Shown: positions 52,741-61,858 of the stretch, in pieces
Layout of the letters: each line of letters begins with the position of its first letter
Position numbering within the stretch: position 1 is the stretch's first letter
Source of the DNA: Brevibacillus fluminis
GTDB lineage: Bacteria; Bacillota; Bacilli; Brevibacillales; Brevibacillaceae
Assembly (NCBI RefSeq): GCF_003710825.1
Contig: NZ_RHHQ01000020.1
Location: forward strand, 62,001 to 126,000
Direction: 5' to 3'
DNA: 64,000 bases
Notes under the pieces: generated by a model
What the model was told of the DNA's origin: nothing
Database searches by the model: none
Seen by the model: only the letters and a program-made list of their open reading frames with translations
Position numbers and translations under genes: made by a program

Positions 52741-52775
52741 ATTGCAAAGTAATTGTCATACTGCCAAGATGCCAT
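52741..52775 (+). repeat. 35-bp direct repeat, copy 2
   Basis: Begins ATTGCAAAGTAATTGTCATA. Its end coincides with the start of the transposase homology at 52774, so it marks a junction. Confidence 0.8.
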
Positions 52776-53881
52776 ACGGGTGCAATCTTGGGCCAGCCCA
52801 AACATCCAAACATATGCGAAGTTTAGTTACACCCCATATGCTCTCATTTGTAAACCGTTGACATGTAACTGCCCAGAAGATCGATGCAGCCATACGTGAC
52901 ATTCTGAATCAATACAATACACTAAGCCTGTCTAAACTATGGGGAGACGGGAAGACAGCTGCTGCAGACGGAACGAAGTTCGATTTGTACAAAGAAAATT
53001 TGTTATCTGAATATCATATTCGTAATGGTGAGTATGGCGGAATTGCTTATCATCATATTTCAGATACCTACATTGCTTTATTTAGTCACTTCATTCCCTG
53101 CGGAGTATGGGAAGCTGTCTACATAATAGATGGCCTACTAAAGAACAAATCAGACATCCAACCTGATACGTTGCACGCTGATACCCAAGGACAATCTACT
53201 CCTGTTTTCGCATTAGCGTACCTGTTAGGGATCAACCTAATGCCTAGAATTCGAAATTGGAAGGATCTCATATTTTTCAGGCTAAGTGAAGACACCGTAT
53301 ACGAACACATAGATCCACTATTCAGCGATACTGTGGATTGGGATTTACTTGAAACCCATTGGAAAGATCTCTTACAGGTAGTTCTGTCAATCAAGGAGGG
53401 TAAAATTCTACCGTCAACCTTACTTCGGAAACTTAGTAACGAGAGTAAGAAAAATCGACTCTATCAAGCATTTAGGGAATTAGGACGCGTTGTTCGGACC
53501 GTTTTCCTCCTGAAATACATTTCAGATATTACGTTACGTGAGCAAATAACGGCCAGTACAAATAAAGTGGAAGCATACAATGGATTTTCCAAGTGGCTCT
53601 TTTTTGGGGGAGATGGCGTGATCGCTGAGAATGATCCAGAAGAACAGGAAAAACGCATCAAGTACAACGATCTTGTAGCGAATGCAGTCATCTTTCAGAA
53701 TGTTATAGATATTACCCTGATTTTACGGGACTTGATTAAAGAAGGGCAGACACTATTTAGGAATGATGTTGAAGCTCTGAGTCCTTATTTAACCAAGCAT
53801 GTCAAACGATTTGGGGACTATATACTTGATTTAGAAAACATTCCGCAGCCACTTGAAGGAGCAATGTCAGTACCTATTTAA
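52774..53881 (+). pseudogene. Tn3-family transposase (TnpA), C-terminal part, N-terminally truncated and with a nonsense codon
   Basis: About 369 codons of a roughly 1000-residue TnpA remain. The frame runs from YGCNLGPAQT through an in-frame TGA (52859-52861, where the inverted copy has CGA for Arg) to TAA at 53881. The catalytic region is readable: WGDGKTAAADGTKFD (first Asp), LHADTQGQSTPVFALAYLLG (second Asp) and NKVEAYNGFSKWLFFG (Glu). An ATG-less open frame restarts at TTG 52985. Loss of the N-terminus (IR-binding domain) makes it almost surely inactive. Confidence 0.88.
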
Positions 53882-53886
53882 TTGAT

Positions 53887-53925
53887 GGGGTCATAGAAAT
53901 GGTATTTTTCACCGTGCTATGACCC
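53887..53925. repeat. Possible Tn3 terminal inverted repeat (39 bases, internally palindromic)
   Basis: Five bases after the transposase stop, GGGTCATAG and CTATGACCC frame a segment whose length equals the usual 38-bp Tn3 terminal repeat. Read inward from the outer end it starts GGGTCATAGC. No second copy was found in the window. Confidence 0.45.
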
Positions 53926-53932
53926 ATTTTTA

Positions 53933-54094
53933 CACGTATCTCGGCTGTACCCCATTCAAGCCCCTGTCGAGAAGGTATGGCGCTATTGGACCGAGCGGGA
54001 TCACATCACGAAGTGGAATCAAGCGTCCGAGGACTGGCATGCGCCGAGAGCCGAAAACGATCTGCTGTTCGATAAAAATAAAGAATTAGACTAG
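53933..54094 (+). pseudogene. SRPBCC/AHSA1-domain gene remnant
   Basis: The open frame ending at TAG 54094 reads APVEKVWRYWTERDHITKWN, then QASEDWHAPRAENDL, which is the N-terminal third of Activator-of-Hsp90-like (AHSA1/SRPBCC) proteins. A start codon is missing and the rest of the domain is replaced by AT-rich sequence. It lies between the transposase end and the trmO 5' fragment. Confidence 0.7.
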
Positions 54095-54195
54095 AGTTAT
54101 TGATTTGATGCGCGTTTTTTAAATTTAAAAATCGTCAGCTTTTGAAAAATGAGTTTTTATACGAAAATGAATACTTTATTTTTCAGTCTAGTACT

Positions 54196-54300
54196 TTATT
54201 TTCTTTGGACAGTGATTTCCGATTGCACGGCCCCCCAGTGGTCATCCTCTACGGCTGTGCGGGTGTTGCGGACAAACGCGATCGGTTGGATTTCGATCAT
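54196..54300 (-). pseudogene. 5' fragment of trmO-like tRNA methyltransferase gene
   Basis: ATG 54300 follows GGGAGAGGAAA and starts MIEIQPIAFVRNTRT, then AVEDDHWGAVQSEITV, the highly conserved N-terminus of TrmO (F-V-x-N-T-R and DDHWG). The match ends near 54211; the frame then stops at 54196. Combined with the 3' fragment at 49533-49697, the gene is interrupted, and roughly the middle half of the protein is missing. Confidence 0.8.
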
Positions 54301-54358
54301 GGGTTTCCTCTCCCTTCCTTTTCTTCAACTTCCGCTTCTATTTTACCAAATGTCCCCT

Positions 54359-56113
54359 CTACGCAGTTTCAATCTCTGCGACTCCCGTTCTGTTTTTGTA
54401 ACGCGCCGTTTCTGCATCCACTAATTCTTTGTATACACGATTGTTCAGTAGCAGTTCTTCATGTGTTCCACGCTCCGCGACTCGTCCGTCCTTCATGACG
54501 TAAATGAGGTCAGCATTCGTAATTGTTGAAAGTCGATGAGCGATTACAATCGTTGTTTTTCCTTTTCTTATCTCGTCCATGTTGTGTTGGATCAACCGTT
54601 CGGTGTGCCTGTCCAAAGCTGACGTCGCTTCATCCAGAATGAGAATTTCGGGATTTCGGATTACAGCTCTTGCCATAGCAATCCGCTGTTTTTGTCCACC
54701 TGACAATGTGATTCCTCTTTCACCTATCGTCGTTTCATAGCCTTGTGGTAAATTCATGATATCATCATGAATACACATCAATCGGCAGACATGTTCGATC
54801 TGTTCTTGTGGAATATCCTTCAATCCCATCACCACATTTTCTCTAATGGTTAATGCAAATAAATAAGGTTCCTGAAATACGATCGTTGCCTTGTTTGCCC
54901 AGTCTTCTCGGCGAATCTGTTCCAGATCATTCCCATTAACAAAGATACTCCCTGAGTCAGGAGAAAAAAAGCGGATCAATAGATGAGCGATGGTCGACTT
55001 TCCGCTGCCACTTCCCCCTACTAAGGCAACTTTTTTTCCAATAGGAAAGACCATCTCGCATTCCTTCAAAACAGGAGCGGCGCTACCATCATAACGGTAA
55101 GTGATTGGCGAGCAGGAGAGGGACGTAACTGGTTCTTTTAAACGTACCATTCCGTCCAAAATCGTTCGCTCTTCTAGAAAATTTCTTACTCGATCGACGA
55201 ATGCCATTTTTCCTGCAACATCAACGGAAAACTTGTAGGCTTTCTCAATCCCGATCATCAACTCCGAAGTTAATTGGTAAATGACAACAAAGAAACCTAC
55301 AGACAAATCTCCCTGCAAAACTTGGTATCCGCCGATGGCAAGCGCTGTCATATAACTTCCCCACGTAATTGGATCTTTTGTGAGGAGTTGCTTCACCATC
55401 ATTTTTCCTTCCGCCATAACGCTTTGGTAATAGCGTCCGAACACGTTCAAATACTTTTGGTGCTCCCACGCTTCCTGATGGTAGGCCACGACTTCTCTGG
55501 TAGATGCCACCCCTTCTTCCAAGCAAACGACGACCGCAGTCTTATCCTGCTGGATTTGTGCCACCATCTTTTTTTGTTTGCCACCGAATGTTCGTCCCAT
55601 TTTCACAAGAAGAATGCTGAAGACAGTTACACCTACAAGAATGAATGGACTTGCGGTTCCAATAACAATGCTGACGATGCAAGCGTGAAAAATGTATTTG
55701 ACAGCATCAGCGATATCTTCCCCGATTAATCTTGCCACTGCCGGAATCTCGTTGGTAAACAGCTCAACATATCGTCCCGTTCTCTCTTTGTGCAACTGGT
55801 CAATGGGTATGTGGTTTAGATGAGAAAGCGCCTGTTCTGTCAACCGTCTGCGAAAAAAACTATGTACACGCCCAAAAAGATACGGGCTAAAAACAAACAG
55901 CAGGGAATAGGCCACGTAGCAGATTCCAATTAAAATCAACATTTTCCAAAACAATGAAAATTGCTGCTTTACAAAAACCTCGTCGATGATTTGTTGCTGT
56001 AGCGTCAGTGTCGCGATGTACGTAACCGACTCCAAGAGCCAAAGAAGCATCGCAATGAAATAAAGTCCTTTGCACTCACTAATGTGCGACCAAATCCATT
56101 TCCAATTACGCAT
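54359..56113 (-). CDS. ABC exporter half-transporter (ATPase fused to membrane domain), partner 1
   Basis: 584 residues from ATG 56113 (AGGAGG upstream). Six membrane helices (about 20-300), then the ATPase with GGSGSGKSTIAHLL, LSGGQKQRIAMARA and ILILDEATSALD, all catalytic. It overlaps the end of partner 2 by 8 bases, so the pair likely forms a heterodimeric exporter. The cargo is unknown. AT-richer than most of the window. The disrupted trmO lies directly downstream. Confidence 0.9.
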   Translation of the reverse strand: MRNWKWIWSHISECKGLYFIAMLLWLLESVTYIATLTLQQQIIDEVFVKQQFSLFWKMLILIGICYVAYSLLFVFSPYLFGRVHSFFRRRLTEQALSHLNHIPIDQLHKERTGRYVELFTNEIPAVARLIGEDIADAVKYIFHACIVSIVIGTASPFILVGVTVFSILLVKMGRTFGGKQKKMVAQIQQDKTAVVVCLEEGVASTREVVAYHQEAWEHQKYLNVFGRYYQSVMAEGKMMVKQLLTKDPITWGSYMTALAIGGYQVLQGDLSVGFFVVIYQLTSELMIGIEKAYKFSVDVAGKMAFVDRVRNFLEERTILDGMVRLKEPVTSLSCSPITYRYDGSAAPVLKECEMVFPIGKKVALVGGSGSGKSTIAHLLIRFFSPDSGSIFVNGNDLEQIRREDWANKATIVFQEPYLFALTIRENVVMGLKDIPQEQIEHVCRLMCIHDDIMNLPQGYETTIGERGITLSGGQKQRIAMARAVIRNPEILILDEATSALDRHTERLIQHNMDEIRKGKTTIVIAHRLSTITNADLIYVMKDGRVAERGTHEELLLNNRVYKELVDAETARYKNRTGVAEIETA

Positions 56114-57893
56114 GGATAACCTCCTGACTGGCATCCTCTTTCGCGAGTTGATAAAATACTCCCTTTCGATCCATCAATTCATCATAAGTACCCGTTTCCG
56201 CGACTGTGCCATCATCCATAACGACGATTCGGTCGTAATTGCGAATGGTGCTCAGTCTGTGAGCTATCGTAATGATCGTGGCATGCTTGAGCTTATCCTG
56301 AAAGGCTTGAAGAACAAGCCGTTCCGATACGTTATCCAATGCGGATGTAGGCTCATCCAAGATTACGATTGGGGTCCTTCGCAGAAACATTCTCGCCAAA
56401 GACAGCCGTTGCTTTTGTCCTCCAGACAGCTTTACTCCACGTTCGCCCACCAATGTCTCATAGCCCTCGGGCAAATTCATGATCATCTCATGCAATTGTG
56501 CCGCACTGGCTGCCTCTCTTATTTCGTCTTCCGTGGCATCTGGTCGTGCAAATTGGATATTTTCGCGGATGGAAGAGCCGAACAAATAGACGTCTTGAAA
56601 CACGATTGACATTGCAGTGCGTAGCGTGGCAAACGAATAGTCGGACACAGGCACCGAATCCAAACAGACTTGCCCTCGATCGGGATCATAAAATCGTCCA
56701 ATCAATTTTACGAAAGTCGATTTTCCACAGCCGCTTTTCCCGACAATCGCCACTTTTTCGCCCGCGTGAATCGTTAACGTAACACCTTTTAACACTGGCT
56801 TCTTTCCTGGATACGAAAAATGAACGTCCTGGAGGGTGATTTGACCATAAACGGTTTCTGGCGCATAAGGATCGGAGCGCTCTGCTACAACTGGTGTGGC
56901 ATGCATAAATTCGTACAGGTTTTTCACCTGATACATGAGAACTTTTTGTTCCGTGATCAGTGTGATCAGTGATGTCAAACGAAGCAAAGCATTGAAATAA
57001 TAGAGCAAATACGCGACGAACTCACCTACCGTAAGGATCTGGTTCGAAATGGCGTAATAGCCATAAACAAACAAGATGATACAGCCGATGTAGTAGCTCA
57101 ATCGTCTGATCGTTCCCCGCCAGTATGCGTACCAATAGCGCATCACGAAAAATTGGTTAACCTGATCCGTTGCATGCAATACTCGTTGCGAATCCCACTT
57201 TTGCGAAAAGGATGCGCGTAGTTCTGTTAACGCGGATATACTTTCATATGCTTTTTGACCAAACTCCCTTTGGCTATTCGCTAACTTTTGCGCTGTCCAC
57301 GAGGCTCTTTTTTCAAAATAAGGTCCGACCAAGTAGTAAAGGAGAAAACAGGGAAGGAACATGAGCGTCAGTGAGAAGCTCAAGGAAAACATCAGCATAA
57401 AAGAAATGCACGTAAAAATCGTGTTTTGCAATAATTCCGGGAAGTATTGACGGTATAATTTCTGCAGTGCGGAAACTTCGCTATTGAGTAGTGTTAAAAT
57501 AGCACCGGCTGAAGTGTTTTCATAGTAGGAGAACCCGAGGCGACGCAACTGCTGAAAAATAGAAAGCTGCAAATCACGTGCAGTATTTTCCTGAATCATT
57601 CGTTGGAAAATTTCTTTTCCTGAACTGGCGCCGAATTTGAAGGCTAATACGAGAAGAATCAAGAAAATTCCGATGACAAATTCACTGTGATCTTTTGCTG
57701 GATACGTTACATCAAGAAAATGTTGAACAAATTTCGGAATCATAAGCTCGCATATCGCTGCGATGAAGCCGCATATGCAAAGCAAAATCACCCCATTTTT
57801 GTAAGGTCGCATGAACGATAATGCCCATATGTATTGCTTCATTTTCACCCTATCGTTTTCATATGATTCCTGCACACTTTCATCCTCCTCCAA
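56106..57893 (-). CDS. ABC exporter half-transporter, partner 2
   Basis: 595 residues. Six membrane helices (about 25-320), then GKSGCGKSTFVKLI, LSGGQKQRLSLARM and IVILDEPTSALD, also apparently catalytic. There is no peptidase C39 domain, so bacteriocin processing is not indicated. Multidrug or lipid-linked export is possible. It is divergent from the proS T-box leader. Confidence 0.9.
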   Translation of the reverse strand: MEEDESVQESYENDRVKMKQYIWALSFMRPYKNGVILLCICGFIAAICELMIPKFVQHFLDVTYPAKDHSEFVIGIFLILLVLAFKFGASSGKEIFQRMIQENTARDLQLSIFQQLRRLGFSYYENTSAGAILTLLNSEVSALQKLYRQYFPELLQNTIFTCISFMLMFSLSFSLTLMFLPCFLLYYLVGPYFEKRASWTAQKLANSQREFGQKAYESISALTELRASFSQKWDSQRVLHATDQVNQFFVMRYWYAYWRGTIRRLSYYIGCIILFVYGYYAISNQILTVGEFVAYLLYYFNALLRLTSLITLITEQKVLMYQVKNLYEFMHATPVVAERSDPYAPETVYGQITLQDVHFSYPGKKPVLKGVTLTIHAGEKVAIVGKSGCGKSTFVKLIGRFYDPDRGQVCLDSVPVSDYSFATLRTAMSIVFQDVYLFGSSIRENIQFARPDATEDEIREAASAAQLHEMIMNLPEGYETLVGERGVKLSGGQKQRLSLARMFLRRTPIVILDEPTSALDNVSERLVLQAFQDKLKHATIITIAHRLSTIRNYDRIVVMDDGTVAETGTYDELMDRKGVFYQLAKEDASQEVIHA

Positions 57894-58049
57894 CTCTCAT
57901 ACCACTACGGTTGACGGACAAGTTACCATTTTACCATAATTTAACGTTTTTTCGTCAATCCCCCTCCTCCACAAGCAAAAATTGACAAGCCAATCTCTGC
58001 CTGCTACACTCTTATCTCAAGAAAAACTTTTTTCTGGTAAATCGGTTAT

Positions 58050-58275
58050 GAAAGGACCTGCAGATCTGCACTGTGGCTCAGAGAGTCGATCCTTGTCTGG
58101 AAGATCGATACGCAGATGGTCTGCTCCCCATCCTGGAACCGCCGGCGATGAGCCGTGACGGCTGCCCTTCCGTTATTAGGGTTCTTATGAGCGGATTGCA
58201 TGTGCACATGCAGTCAATCAGGGTGGTACCGCGGGTTATTCGTCCTCGTCCCTTTCTTGGGACGGGGATTTTTTA
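58050..58275 (+). ncRNA. T-box leader of proS
   Basis: The T-box sequence AGGGTGGTACCGCGG is exact (58220-58234) and pairs with the 3' end of uncharged tRNA. Stem I includes CAGAGAG and a CTGGAAGATCGAT distal region. GAACCGCC (CCG at 58139-58141) is a candidate proline specifier codon. A TGCATGTGCACATGCA hairpin (stem III) precedes the T-box. It should open proS expression when tRNA-Pro is uncharged. The 5' border is approximate. Confidence 0.9.
58244..58275 (+). terminator. T-box attenuator terminator
   Basis: CCTCGTCCC and GGGACGGGG pair around TTTCTT and are followed by TTTTTT. It competes with the antiterminator that contains the T-box. Confidence 0.85.
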
Positions 58276-58300
58276 TTTGAGATAAGGGAGTGAATGGAAA

Positions 58301-59767
58301 GTGGCAGAGCAAAAAGGACAGGTACGGCATATTACACCGCAGTCGGAAGACTTCTCACGCTGGTATTTGGATACGATTCGCAAGGCAGACCTGATGGACT
58401 ACACGCCGGTTCGCGGCTGCATTGTGTTCAAGCCGGACGGTTTCGAGCTATGGGAGCACATCCAGGAAGCGATGGACAAACGCTTCAAGGAAACAGGCCA
58501 CCGGAACGCCTATTTCCCGATGCTGATTCCCGAGTCGTTTTTCCAAAAAGAGAAGGAGCATATCGAAGGCTTCAATCCCGAGCTGCCGTGGGTGACGGAA
58601 GCTGGCGGCGAACCGCTGGAGGAAAAGCTGGCTCTGCGTCCGACATCGGAGACGATCATCGGCCACATGTACAGCCAATGGATTCAAAGCTACCGGGACT
58701 TGCCTGTGCTGATTAATCAATGGGCCAACGTCTTCCGCTGGGAAAAACGGACCATGCCGTTTTTGCGTACGTCCGAGTTCCTTTGGCAGGAAGGACACAC
58801 CGCCCACGCAACCGAAGAGGAAGCGCGCCAGGAAACGATGCAGATGCTGGAAATTTATCGTGAGGTTGTCGAGGAAGTGCTCGCAATTCCGGTATGGAAG
58901 GGACAGAAAACGCCTAGCGAGCGATTTGCCGGAGCGGTCGATACTTATTCCATCGAGGCAATGATGAAGGATGGTAAGGCGGTTCAGGCGGGCACGTCCC
59001 ATTACTTGGGCGAAAACTTTTCCCGCGGGTTCGAGATCAAGTTCCTCGATCGCGACAACCAGTTCAAATACGTGCATACCACCTCTTGGGGCTCCTCGAC
59101 TCGCCTGATCGGCTCATTGATCATGGTGCACGGGGACGATCGCGGTCTTGCGCTGCCGCCGCGTGTCGCACCGATTCAACTGGTCATGATTCCAGTTGGC
59201 CCTGCCAAGCTGCAAGCCAAAGTCATGGAGACGTTCGATCCGTTGTTCGACGCAATCAAGCAGGCGGGCGTCCGCGTCAAAACCGACCTGCGGGAAGAAA
59301 CGCCGGGCTGGAAGTTCAATGAATGGGAGATGCGCGGGGTGCCGATCCGTCTTGAGCTCGGTCCGCGCGATGTCGACAACAACCAGGTCATCCTGGCCCG
59401 ACGTGATACCGGTGAAAAAATCACGGTGGCATTGGATCAGGCAGTGGATACGATCAAGCAGCTGCTCGTCGACATTCAAAACAACATGTTCCAAAAAGCG
59501 TTGGCGTTCCGCGATGCCCATTCGCATCTGGATGTCGATTCGCTCGATCAGCTAAATGAATTGATCAGCCGAACCGAGCAAGAAGGGCAGCCATCTGGAT
59601 GGGTGCTGGCAGGCTGGTGCGGCACGAATGAGTGCGAGGCGAAAGTGAAGGAGGAAACCAAATTCACGTCGCGAAACATTCCATTTGAGCCACCTGCAGT
59701 GAAAGAAACGTGCATATGCTGTGGGCAGGCGGCGAAACAGACCGTCTGGTTTGCCCGGGCGTATTGA
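58301..59767 (+). CDS. proS: Proline-tRNA ligase, archaeal/eukaryal-like (short) type
   Basis: 488 residues from GTG 58301 (AAGGGAG upstream). Class II synthetase motifs: motif 1 GHRNAYFPMLIPESFF, motif 2 NVFRWEKRTMPFLRTSEFLWQEGHTAH, motif 3 GDDRGLALPPRVAPIQLVMIP. The C-terminal Cys-rich zinc-like domain (CGTNECEAK, CICCGQAAKQTVW) marks ProRS type 3. It lacks the INS editing domain of the long bacterial enzyme. Many spore formers carry both types; the long one is not in this window. Confidence 0.95.
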   Translation: MAEQKGQVRHITPQSEDFSRWYLDTIRKADLMDYTPVRGCIVFKPDGFELWEHIQEAMDKRFKETGHRNAYFPMLIPESFFQKEKEHIEGFNPELPWVTEAGGEPLEEKLALRPTSETIIGHMYSQWIQSYRDLPVLINQWANVFRWEKRTMPFLRTSEFLWQEGHTAHATEEEARQETMQMLEIYREVVEEVLAIPVWKGQKTPSERFAGAVDTYSIEAMMKDGKAVQAGTSHYLGENFSRGFEIKFLDRDNQFKYVHTTSWGSSTRLIGSLIMVHGDDRGLALPPRVAPIQLVMIPVGPAKLQAKVMETFDPLFDAIKQAGVRVKTDLREETPGWKFNEWEMRGVPIRLELGPRDVDNNQVILARRDTGEKITVALDQAVDTIKQLLVDIQNNMFQKALAFRDAHSHLDVDSLDQLNELISRTEQEGQPSGWVLAGWCGTNECEAKVKEETKFTSRNIPFEPPAVKETCICCGQAAKQTVWFARAY

Positions 59768-59819
59768 TGATGTAAGCAAAAAGGAGGCGCGAGATGTGCC
59801 TCCTTTTTTGCGTCCGCAT

Positions 59820-61631
59820 TCACTTCTTCAAATAATAAGGCACCATCGCGATCTTTACATTTTCTTTGGCGAACAAATACGCGCGCAAGAACAGGCTGGT
59901 CTGGTTGTGCAGCAGGTTTTGCCACCAGTGGCGTGTGACGAAATAGGGGATCATGATCGTGACGTGATCGGTTTCCGCTGTTTTCCATTCCACTGTATCA
60001 ATGAACTTGGTCAGCGGTTTGACGATGCTGCGGTAATGCGAGCGTAGTACAATCAAGCGGACGCCCGGATTCCATTCGTCCCAGCGCTTCTCCATCCGAT
60101 GCAACGATTCGTCGTCAAAACCGACATAGACCGCGATGATGTTATCGGACAACGACTGGGCGTAGCTTATTGTATTACGTACTACCTGCGTGATTCCCCC
60201 GACCGGGATGACAATGACGCTGCCCTTCTTGCTCGGCTTCTCATGATCAATATCGAGGCGCAGCTCGTCGGCCAATGCGTGGTAATGCTGGTTGATTTTT
60301 TTGAAAATGAAAATGACCGCAGGCAGGAACAAAAAGATCATCCACACTTGGGAGAACTTGGTGATCAAAAAGATAAGCGTAATCGTCAAGGTGGTCAGCA
60401 TTCCGACCGTATTGATCAAAAACGGCACGATCCAGCCGGACGGCTTTTTGACGATCCATCGTTTCATCATGCCCGCCTGCGAGAGCGTAAACGGAATGAA
60501 CACCCCTACGGCATACAGCGGAATCAGGCTCTCCGTCTCGCCCTTTGAGGCAATGATCAGCAACCCTGATAGTACACCAAGGACGATGATCCCGTTGGAA
60601 AAGCCAAGCCGATCGCCCCTGACCATAAACATGTTGGGCATGAAGCGGTCGCTCGCCAGCATGAATGCCAAGAGCGGAAAGGCTGCAAACGCGGTATTCG
60701 CGGCCAAAAACAGGATCAGCGCCGTCACCGCCTGGATGAAGTAATAAATGATGCCGCGGCCAAACGTTGCCGAGGCAATTTGCGACACGACGGTTTCATT
60801 CGGCTTGGGCGCGATTCCAAACCCGTATGCGAGCAAGCTGATCCCGATAAACATTGCGCCCAGTATGCCTCCCATAATCACCAACGTCTTGGCGGCATTT
60901 TTTTCGGCAGGCGCCATGAAATTGGGGATCGCGTTGGATACCGCCTCGACTCCGGTTAACGCAGAGCACCCAGAGCTGAACGCCTTCAGCAGCAAAAACA
61001 GCGACATGCCGGAGACAACGGTGCCGATGGCTGGTGGAGTCGCATGGATATTTCCGGCCATATATTGCACCGCACCGCCAATGATCAGCAGAAAAACAGC
61101 CAAAACGAACAAATAGACCGGATACATCAAAATGGAAGCCGACTCGGTGATGCCGCGTAAATTGAGCAGCGTGATGACGATGATCATGAACAGCGAGATG
61201 AAGACCCGATGACCATGCAAGGAAGGAAAAGCGGACGTGATCGCATCCGTTCCTGCCGACGAGCTGACGGCGACGGTCAAAATATAATCGACCAAAAGCG
61301 AGCCGCCCGCCACTAAGCCAAACGGCACACCTAGATTATCTTTGGCGACGATATACGCCCCTCCCCCCATCGGGTAGGCGTAGATCGTCTGCCGATAGGA
61401 CAGAATCAAGATTGTCAAAAGGCCGAGCACTGCAATCGAAATTGGCAAGGAGTACCAGAGTGCAGCCGCCCCCACTGTCACCAAGACGAGCAAAATTTGT
61501 TCCGTTCCATATGCGACCGAGGAAAGCGCGTCTGAAGACAGGACCGCTAACGCCTTCAGCTTGGATAGCTTTTCTTCCGCTAACTCATGGGATTTCATCG
61601 GCCGTCCGATAAGCAATCGTTTTAGTTTCAT
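59820..61631 (-). CDS. kimA: KimA-like potassium importer (APC superfamily)
   Basis: 603 residues from ATG 61631. It starts MKLKRLLIGRPMKSHELAEEKLSK and continues ALAVLSSDALSSVAYGTEQ, close to KimA (YdaO) of Bacillus subtilis in both length and N-terminus. Twelve membrane helices (to about 455) are followed by a cytoplasmic USP-like domain (about 470-603, GSVIVIPVGGITQVVRNTI). KimA brings in potassium with protons and is inhibited by c-di-AMP bound to that domain. No ydaO riboswitch precedes it here. Other APC permeases of this layout exist, so substrate is inferred. Confidence 0.78.
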   Translation of the reverse strand: MKLKRLLIGRPMKSHELAEEKLSKLKALAVLSSDALSSVAYGTEQILLVLVTVGAAALWYSLPISIAVLGLLTILILSYRQTIYAYPMGGGAYIVAKDNLGVPFGLVAGGSLLVDYILTVAVSSSAGTDAITSAFPSLHGHRVFISLFMIIVITLLNLRGITESASILMYPVYLFVLAVFLLIIGGAVQYMAGNIHATPPAIGTVVSGMSLFLLLKAFSSGCSALTGVEAVSNAIPNFMAPAEKNAAKTLVIMGGILGAMFIGISLLAYGFGIAPKPNETVVSQIASATFGRGIIYYFIQAVTALILFLAANTAFAAFPLLAFMLASDRFMPNMFMVRGDRLGFSNGIIVLGVLSGLLIIASKGETESLIPLYAVGVFIPFTLSQAGMMKRWIVKKPSGWIVPFLINTVGMLTTLTITLIFLITKFSQVWMIFLFLPAVIFIFKKINQHYHALADELRLDIDHEKPSKKGSVIVIPVGGITQVVRNTISYAQSLSDNIIAVYVGFDDESLHRMEKRWDEWNPGVRLIVLRSHYRSIVKPLTKFIDTVEWKTAETDHVTIMIPYFVTRHWWQNLLHNQTSLFLRAYLFAKENVKIAMVPYYLKK

Positions 61632-61858
61632 GACCTCACAAGTCCTCCCCTGCATTTGTCAGAAAAGCCCCGATCCAGTTGTTCTGGCAAATGACGCATG
61701 AACCTACATTATCTGTATCTAGTTTGCACCTCGATGGTTCGGTTATGATATCCACTTTGTTCCGTTCCTGAGCGCCCAAATGGCTGCAACGAAAAAAAGT
61801 TAATGATAAAATCAGAAACATAGAGAGAAAAAATGCTCAGCATATGGAGGGGTATTGG

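Noticed and set aside
52641..52775. Possible CRISPR array
   Set aside because: Only two repeats, with a 65-base spacer, no further units and no cas genes.
53953..54094. A functional small gene at the SRPBCC remnant
   Set aside because: No start codon or ribosome binding site, and only the first third of the domain is present.
54142..54498. 118-codon plus-strand open frame
   Set aside because: Antisense to the trmO 5' fragment and the ABC exporter end; no family resemblance.
61632..61858. Possible c-di-AMP riboswitch before the KimA-like gene
   Set aside because: The CTAACCTCG and GGGGTGAAT blocks are absent on the minus strand.
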